Source of the DNA: Ridgeia piscesae
Taxonomy: Eukaryota > Annelida > Polychaeta > Sabellida > Siboglinidae
Assembly: GCA_025642075.2 (NCBI GenBank)
Contig: JAODUO010000153.1
Coordinates: 547,501-611,500 of the forward strand
Direction: 5' to 3'
Length of the DNA: 64,000 bases
The first letter of the stretch is position 1. Each line of letters begins with the position of its first letter. The notes below the pieces were generated by a model, which did no database searches, was not told the origin of the DNA, and was given only the letters and a program-made list of their open reading frames with translations. This document shows, in pieces, positions 57,930 to 64,000 of the stretch. The position numbers were made by a program, and so were the translations under genes.

Positions 57930-58170
57930 ATGAGTTGTACAATAATTAAAAATTCTAATTTCATTTTCATGCTAATTATTTTGTGAATGGGGAACATTTG
58001 TCAATGACCACATATTTAGAAATGTGTTTTGAAATGCCTACAGTAAACACATGATACATTTGTAAAAAAAATAGGCTAAAGTGGCTAACAGGAAATAAAA
58101 ACAAAATTTTTTACATACCCAGACAATTAAGTTGGAGCTTTGCTGTCAGCCTTAAGTTAGATGTATTTAG
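57930..58170 (+). mobile_element. Family C interior, copy C3 (diverged)
   Basis: Matches 13290-13500 of C1 in order: TCAATGACCACATATTTAGA against CCAATGACCACGGATTTAAC, CCTACAGTAAACACATGATA against CCTACAATAAACACTTGGCA, and GCTTTGCTGTCAGCCTTAAG against GCTTCGCCGTCAGCCTTCAT. No terminal repeats remain. Confidence 0.6.
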
Positions 58171-58194
58171 GCCACACAAATTAAATTTGTTTTT

Positions 58195-58318
58195 TGAAAA
58201 TTTGAAATTGGTGAAGAGATTAGGCAGTGACTATGAATTACCAAAACACATTTCATTCATAAATGCCAACTCTATAATATTATAGTATAAATGACTTCTG
58301 GGCCCCTTGGCCCACTTT
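58195..58318 (+). mobile_element. Family A element, copy A3
   Basis: GATTAGGCAGTGACTATGAA, TTACCAAAACACATTTCATT, CATAAATGCCAACTC and a tail TGACTTCTGGGCCCCTTGGC. Confidence 0.65.
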
Positions 58319-58319
58319 T

Positions 58320-60030
58320 TGAGACCTACCATTCTGACCTTTTTATGTGATTAGTGTTGAAATGTCACTTAGTAAATTATATATTTCCTGAAAGGACAGA
58401 TAATTTATTATGAAATAAAAAACCTAATACTTTGATAAAACAATGTAACCTATGTTCACTAATATATGTGCTTAGACTGACATTTCATTGTATTGTGCAT
58501 TGTAAACATACAGTGTGTGTACAATACAAATTTCCATTTCTGGACCCAATGCCTGGTTTATTTTTGCCACCAAGCTAACACAAAAAGTTGTGATTGTAAA
58601 AAATAGCAGTCGAATATCTTTCTTGTGTAATGATTTATCTTATTGATTTATTTTAAATGGTGTCATGAGCAGCAGCCAATGGCAGTAGACATTTGAAAAC
58701 GAGATCAGCTGCTTGGCAGTTCTTGGCAAAACGAAAGATCAACAGGATCAGTTCTGGCACTGAAATGGTAAACACCTTACATTTTATATGTACATAACTC
58801 TATGTCATAAGTCCTGAAACCTCAGTTTGAAAAATCAATAAAAAAGATAAAAAGTCAACAGCAAAAAGGGAAATTATTTGTTTTCTTAAATGGATAGAAT
58901 GTTTGAAGAATAAAAAACCAGGAGATCTCCTGTTCTATCAAGAAACATAAAATGTCAGTTTGTTGTATAATGAAGATTGTTGTATAACGGATGTTGTATA
59001 ACCTGTCGGACGTAGCCTAGATATAATTGTTGACATCACACAGTGTGTGCAAACTGACTACAGTTAATAGAAATGTCTGCTAACACCACCATTGTGTGCA
59101 TATCAAGAGCCTTCCCTGTCTGTCACCTCAACAAGTGAAGCCATTAAATACGTGTGTGTCTACTCGAATAGATTTCTGCCGTGTAACAAGTTATGTGTGA
59201 CGCCGTTTGTGCAGCAACAGATAATGTTTTTGATCGTCACTGAAGCGGATTCTTCGCTGATAACCTCAATATTGCATGCATTCACGATTCAGTGGTTATG
59301 ATTGTTGCGTTTTCCAAGGTTCCGAACGATTGCGTGCCACCGAGATTTCCATGGAATGGTACGAAACATTCTTTGGCATACTATGTGTGCTGCTTGTATG
59401 AGATGACAATCAGCAGATGGACGGTGTGGTGTTTGTGATTTCTTTCACACATAGATAATGACCCGCCATTGTCTGCCTGACCCTGCGGTGTACATAACCT
59501 GCAGTGGCAGGACTGTGTCAGTTTGACTTGACCTTCACCTTGCTGGGCTTATGTAATGAAAATGTTTCCACAACCATTCCAACGTGTTTGCGCTGATGTT
59601 ACGCCAGTGGAAAATTGCATAATGATGCTGACAGCTGTGGTGGAACGTTGTGTACTTTCATCACAGTCTGGGCAGTGTTTCCAAGAATGTTTCTTGTTTA
59701 TTTATTCATTGCTATGGCTGGCTGTTGGCTGGATATGAATTGACCAGTAGGTCGGTCAGCTGACATAATGGCTGAATGTCCTGTTCAAGCCATCGATGGA
59801 CTCCAGTCTTCCTCTGTCCTCATCAACTATCATTACTAATTAGACCTGCCAATTCACAGTGATGTTACTATAGATATTGAGATTACCGCTTTTGTGGCAT
59901 TTTTATGGAGTGATAGAATGTGTTTTTTTCTGTTAAATGTATTTGTTGACACTTGCGGTACTCATTGGGTAGATGTGTTGTAGATAGACTCTACGAGTTA
60001 GTGGGCTGTGGTGTGTTTGACTGCCGTGTG
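58320..60030. other. Intronic sequence without recognised features
   Basis: No supported exon or repeat. Confidence 0.45.
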
Positions 60031-60032
60031 AG

Positions 60033-60312
60033 TGTTGTAGATTGAGCCATGTGAGTGTTGTAGATTGAGCCATGTGAATGTTGTAGATTGAGCCATGTGA
60101 GTGTTGTAGATTGAGCCATGTGAGTGTTGTAGATTGAGCCATGTGAATGTTGTAGATTGAGCCATGTGAGTGTTGTAGATTGAGCCATGTGAGTGTTGTA
60201 GATTGAGCCATGTGAGTGTTGTAGATTGAGCCATGTGAGTGTTGTAGATTGAGCCATGTGAGTGTTGTAGATTGAGCCATGTGATTTGTTGTAGATTGAG
60301 CCATGTGAGTTG
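60033..60312. repeat. HIF1A: 23-bp minisatellite, 12 units, with splice-acceptor-like core
   Basis: Units read GTGAGTGTTGTAGATTGAG followed by CCAT. The core TGTTGTAG|ATTGAG is identical to the real exon 4 acceptor and the first six bases of exon 4. The array merges into the 57-bp array that follows. Confidence 0.95.
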
Positions 60313-60340
60313 TAGTTTGGGTAGATGAGTTGGGCTGAAG

Positions 60341-61350
60341 GGCCACTTTGTTGGTGTGTTTTAGATTGAGTTGGTGGGCCACAGGCCACGTGGTTTGTTC
60401 TGTTGTGTTGGTGTGTTATAGATTGAGCTGGTGGGCCACAGGCCACTGTGTTTGTCTTGTTGTGTTGGTGTGTTGTAGATTGAGCTGGTGGGCCACAGGC
60501 CACTGTGTTTGTCCTGTTGTGTTGGTGTGTTGTAGATTGAGCTGGTGGGCCACAGGCCACTGTGTTTGCCCTGTTGTGTTAGTGTGTTTTAGATTGAGTT
60601 GGTGGGCCACAGGCCACTGTGTTTGTCTTGTTGTGTTGGTGTGTTGTAGATTGAGCTGGTGGGCCACAGGCCACTGTGTATGTCCTGTTGTGTTGGTGTG
60701 TTGTAGATTGAGCTGGTGGGCCACAGGCCACTGTGTTTGTCCTGTTGTGTTGGTGTGTTGTAGATTGAGCTGGTGGGCCACAGGCCACTGTGTTTGTCCT
60801 GTTGTGTTGGTGTGTTATAGATTGAGCTGGTGGGCCACGGGCCACTGTGTTTGTCCTGTTGTGTTGGTGTGTTATAGATTGAGCTGGTGGGCCACGGGCC
60901 ACTGTGTTTGTCCTGTTGTGTTAGTGTGTTGTAGATTGAGCTGGTGGGCCACGGGCCACTGTGTATGTCCTGTTGTGTTGGTGTGTTGTAGATTGAGCTG
61001 GTGGGCCACAGGCCACTGTGTATGTCCTGTTGTGTTGGTGTGTTGTAGATTGAGCTGGTGGGCCACGGGCCACTGTGTATGTCCTGTTGTGTTGGTGTGT
61101 TGTAGATTGAGCTGGTGGGCCACGGGCCACTGTGTATGTCCTGTTGTGTTGGTGTGTTGTAGATTGAGCTGGTGGGCCACGGGCCACTGTGTATGTCCTG
61201 TTGTGTTGGTGTGTTGTAGATTGAGCTGGTGGGCCACGGGCCACTGTGTTTGTCCTGTTGTGTTGGTGTGTTGTAGATTGAGCTGGTGGGCCACGGGCCA
61301 CTGTGTTTGTCCTGTTGTGTTGGTGTGTTGTAGATTGAACTGGTGGGCCA
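60341..61350. repeat. HIF1A: 57-bp minisatellite, about 18 units, carrying copies of the exon 4 boundary
   Basis: Each unit contains GTGTGTTGTAG, then ATTGAGCTGGTGGGCCACAG, then GCCACTGTGTTTGTCCTG and TTGTGTTG. The first 20 bases after the TAG match 19 of the first 20 bases of HIF exon 4, and the 11 bases before match the real acceptor exactly. Some units have TTATAG or TTTTAG in place of TTGTAG. Two further degenerate units lie between the array and the exon (61360-61494). Confidence 0.97.
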
Positions 61351-61494
61351 CTGTTTGACTAGTAATATTGGTGTGTTGCAGTGTGTTGAACTGATAGGTT
61401 GTGTGTGTACCACCTGTCATGTGGATGTATTCACTGTATAGAACATTGAGCTGGTGTGCGACAGTGTTTGACCTCAGTTTTGGGTGTGTTGTAG

Positions 61495-61683
61495 ATTGAG
61501 CTTGTGGGCCACAGTGTGTTTGACTTCACACACCCGTGCGATCATGATGAAATTCAGGAGATGTTGTCGGAGCGGCCGCATCACTCGGACTCCACGGAGG
61601 AGGAGCGTGTGTTCTTCATGCGCATGAAGTGCACACTCACAAGCAAAGGCCGCAACATCAACCTCAAGTCAGCCACCTACAAG
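61495..61683 (+). CDS. HIF1A: HIF-alpha, exon 4: PAS-A continued
   Basis: 63 codons in phase 0 at both ends, residues 126-188 of the exon 1a form. It begins [20 protein letters not shown], corresponding to the [20 protein letters not shown] block that is diagnostic of HIF-alpha. It continues through an acidic linker (SDSTEEERV) and ends [20 protein letters not shown] plus ATYK. The acceptor is GGGTGTGTTGTAG and the donor TACAAG|GTAACT. From memory, vertebrate HIF1A divides this region between two exons totalling 198 bases; here it is one exon of 189. The acceptor region has been amplified as a minisatellite directly upstream. The next exon (second half of PAS-A) is beyond the window. Confidence 0.96.
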
Positions 61684-62108
61684 GTAACTCCCTGTTCTTG
61701 AGAGTTAGGTTGTGGCACTTGATGAGTCAATACCCTCACATGAGACTAAGGTCCTGCAGGAACATTCCACATCAGCTGTAAGCTGCATAGAAACAGCATT
61801 TTCTGATGCACGATTGGGTTCGTTTTATGGATTCTGTTTAGTGATGGATTTCCCTTAAGAGCTCATTACCGTTAGTGAGACAGTCCCCGGTTTCATGGTA
61901 CAGAGAGACAGTGACGAAACTTAATAGATTTAAAGAACAAACCTGGGCTTATAAGTTCACCAAAATGAAAGTGAACTCGCCTCGCCCCCTGATCTTATTC
62001 CTAAGAGGAACATCCAATGTGAAGCAATATTGTTGTAACAGTGACATCATTTTGCTGGTGGGATGGTACTCCCGAAGGACTTCAGGGCTTCTTGGCCCAT
62101 ATAGGAGT

Positions 62109-62175
62109 ATATATATATATATTATATATGCACTAGTAAGTCTACCAAGACCTCTTGGCCCATATAATATGTATG

Positions 62176-62206
<31 letters not shown>

Positions 62207-62297
62207 ATATTTATTTAAGACAAAAAGTCCATATGTAGTATAAAATTTAATTTAAAAAAATAAGAATAAGTTAATATTATATGTAGGTATATGTATG

Positions 62298-62340
<43 letters not shown>

Positions 62341-62376
62341 GTATATATATATATATGTATATATATATATGCTATA

Positions 62377-62447
<71 letters not shown>

Positions 62448-62450
62448 GTA
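62109..62450. repeat. Interrupted (AT)n / GTATAT microsatellites
   Basis: Long AT runs broken by GTATAT words in three blocks (62109-62130, 62176-62207, 62281-62450). Confidence 0.95.
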
Positions 62451-63228
62451 CTTAATATGTTATATAAGTCTATCCCAATAGTGTCTTTGAGAAACTCCAA
62501 GTGAGCTGTTATGTTATGTAAAGTTGGATGTAAACAGGCCATGTTTCATATTATACTGGCCAGGTGTGCCAAGCGTGTTTTGAAGTCTGTGTTCCTATGT
62601 TTTCCATCCCTTGGGTTTTAATAAACTGCCTTCTTTGTACTCATGTGGAAAGGTCATAGCAACCAGAGCCAACATCATTGCCAGGCTTACTATACTTACT
62701 TCAGACACTGTAAGTTCACAATGACCTGAAGTCATGCCAGCTGAGGGCTGACAAAGGAAGGTCACTGTGACCTTCACAAACAAACAGCCAGTTACTGTGA
62801 GATGATTGATGACTATTAGGCTGTGTCACGTCAACTTATAATACCCCCCCCCACAGAGTCCATCATGTCTGACCTGCAGGACTTAATGAAAATGGTTTTA
62901 AATAATTAAGTATTTAACTAATAATTGTCATCCAAATTCTTTGTATATGTAAAATAGGAAGTTATGTTGTATTGTAATTTCTGCCATTGATACAACGACT
63001 GATAAGTCATTTAAATGTACCTGGTAGACGTAATCAGAAAAAGTTTATTAAAATATTCACAACTTATGTTGTGTTATCATAAATATCTAACATTTTAAAG
63101 TGCATTTAGCCTTGTAGTTTTGTGTGAAACCTGTTGTTGAGAAATGAAGATATCTAGGGTGAGGGAAAGCCTACACAGCCACTCCATTACAAACGAAGTA
63201 GTAGCATGTTCAGTGAGCATAGAGTATA

Positions 63229-63312
63229 GAGCACGAGAGCACAGAGCACAGAGCACAGAGCACAGAGCACAGAGCACAGAGCACAGAGCACAGAGCACAG
63301 AGCACAGCGCAC
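63229..63312. repeat. 7-bp minisatellite, about 11 units
   Basis: AGAGCAC in tandem with a slightly degenerate start and end. Confidence 0.95.
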
Positions 63313-64000
63313 ACAAGGACACCAGACTGTGGGACCTGAGCACAGCATAAAGGACTCGTGTCTTTGATAGGGTTCTTGTTGTGTCCATACAAACCCTGGT
63401 CACTTCACGCAGTGCTGTGTTCATGTTGACACCCTTAGCAACAATATGTGTGCTTGTTGATGCGAGACGCTGCTTTATGCCGTCTGTGTACGACATTTGG
63501 AGTGTCCTGAGTAAACCTTTTGTTGTGTGCAGGCCCTGCAGGGGGCACACATTGATTGATATTGCTTGTGTCACTCAATTGAGTGATCACTTTGCTCAGA
63601 CCTGTAAACTGCCGAGTCATGCCATGAATGAGTTTTTGTAGCCATTTCCTGTTAAGTGGAGTCAGACTGATGTTATTGATTGACCGACCCACTGCAGGGT
63701 CATATTAAGACGTCCCTTTGCCATTTTGCGAGGATATTTGCAGAAGAAGATATTGTGTGTTGGCAGCCTGTCGTTGTTGGCATCACTGTGATGTTTAGGT
63801 TCAGATGAGATATGTTTTCTTGGAAACTGCTGGGCCTGGTACATGTGTTTAACCCTTTCCTTCATCTGTCGTGTCTTGCAGTAGGGTCATTTATCAAATT
63901 GTGGGATGTCTGCTAGTTCAACACCAAGGTTGGGGGGATAATGTGAGGGAAACTAGCCCAGTAGACCTTGTGGGGTCAAGCACCCCATCACTACAGTGTA

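Larger units (their letters stand above)
50549..61494 (+). other. HIF1A: HIF intron 3
   Basis: 10.9 kb, GTCAGT...TTGTAG. It contains the 37-, 23- and 57-bp minisatellites, the 3-kb composite element and a GC-rich tract, each listed separately. Confidence 0.9.
61684..64000 (+). other. HIF1A: HIF intron 4 (5' part, continues past the window)
   Basis: GTAACT donor. No segment encoding the expected HCxGHI continuation of PAS-A was found. It contains a family A-like tail (ACTTCAGGGCTTCTTGGCCC at 62080), long AT microsatellites, a (C)9 run at 62845 and a 7-bp repeat. 62480-63225 and 63315-64000 hold nothing else recognisable. Confidence 0.8.

Noticed and set aside
60348..61413. ORFs up to 336 codons on both strands (repeated CRLSWWATGH and its antisense)
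   Set aside because: Products of the 57-bp array, and not in the exon 4 frame.
63529..63560. CAG followed by GCCCTGCAGGGGGCACAC as a candidate next HIF exon
   Set aside because: The frame closes within a few codons and does not give the expected HCxGHI sequence; similarity looks accidental.
1..64000. CRISPR arrays, tRNA or rRNA genes
   Set aside because: Tandem arrays here have no unique spacers. No cloverleaf with A and B boxes, and no rRNA sequence, was recognised by eye; a covariance-model scan would be decisive.

Overview
The window reads as AT-rich nuclear DNA of a marine invertebrate, most probably a lophotrochozoan and perhaps a mollusc. The evidence is GT-AG introns of kilobase length, animal-type transposon remnants, very abundant minisatellites, and an invertebrate-like HIF-alpha. 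The species assignment is an inference.

The window is almost entirely one gene on the + strand: a hypoxia-inducible factor alpha subunit (HIF1A-like, bHLH-PAS). Exons 2 (45365-45552), 3 (50391-50548) and 4 (61495-61683) encode the bHLH domain and the first half of PAS-A, with canonical splice sites and matching phases. Two alternative first coding exons end in the same phase (2) and can both join exon 2. Exon 1a (2209-2237) is short, has a perfect GTAAGT donor and gives a typical basic HIF N-terminus. Exon 1b (20167-20348) lies in a CpG-rich stretch and would add a 60-residue proline-rich N-terminus. The gene continues past the right edge, because no exon for the second half of PAS-A is visible. 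Introns 1 to 3 are about 43, 4.8 and 10.9 kb.

Inside intron 1, on the same strand, five exon-like islands (22810, 26397, 38372, 41918, 42300) have GT-AG borders and chain in perfect phase into a 239-residue reading frame with a good Kozak ATG and a stop. I do not recognise the product. It is presented as a probable nested gene.

The rest is repeats. Long minisatellites (unit sizes 62, 27, 33, 45, 37, 23 and 57 bp) occupy roughly a tenth of the window, all within the HIF transcription unit. The 23- and 57-bp arrays carry copies of the exon 4 splice acceptor plus the first bases of exon 4, so about 30 decoy acceptors lie just upstream of the real exon. Dispersed elements include a small TIR family (D, at least six copies), a SINE- or MITE-like family (B), a 1.1-kb element inserted into a B copy with a TTA target duplication, and a decayed LINE reverse transcriptase. 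There is also a 3-kb composite-looking element at 54381-57406: two nearly identical 456-bp modules in direct orientation flank an ORF resembling the N-terminal part of Mutator-like transposases, with an outer TAAT direct repeat. No tRNA, rRNA or CRISPR was recognised.
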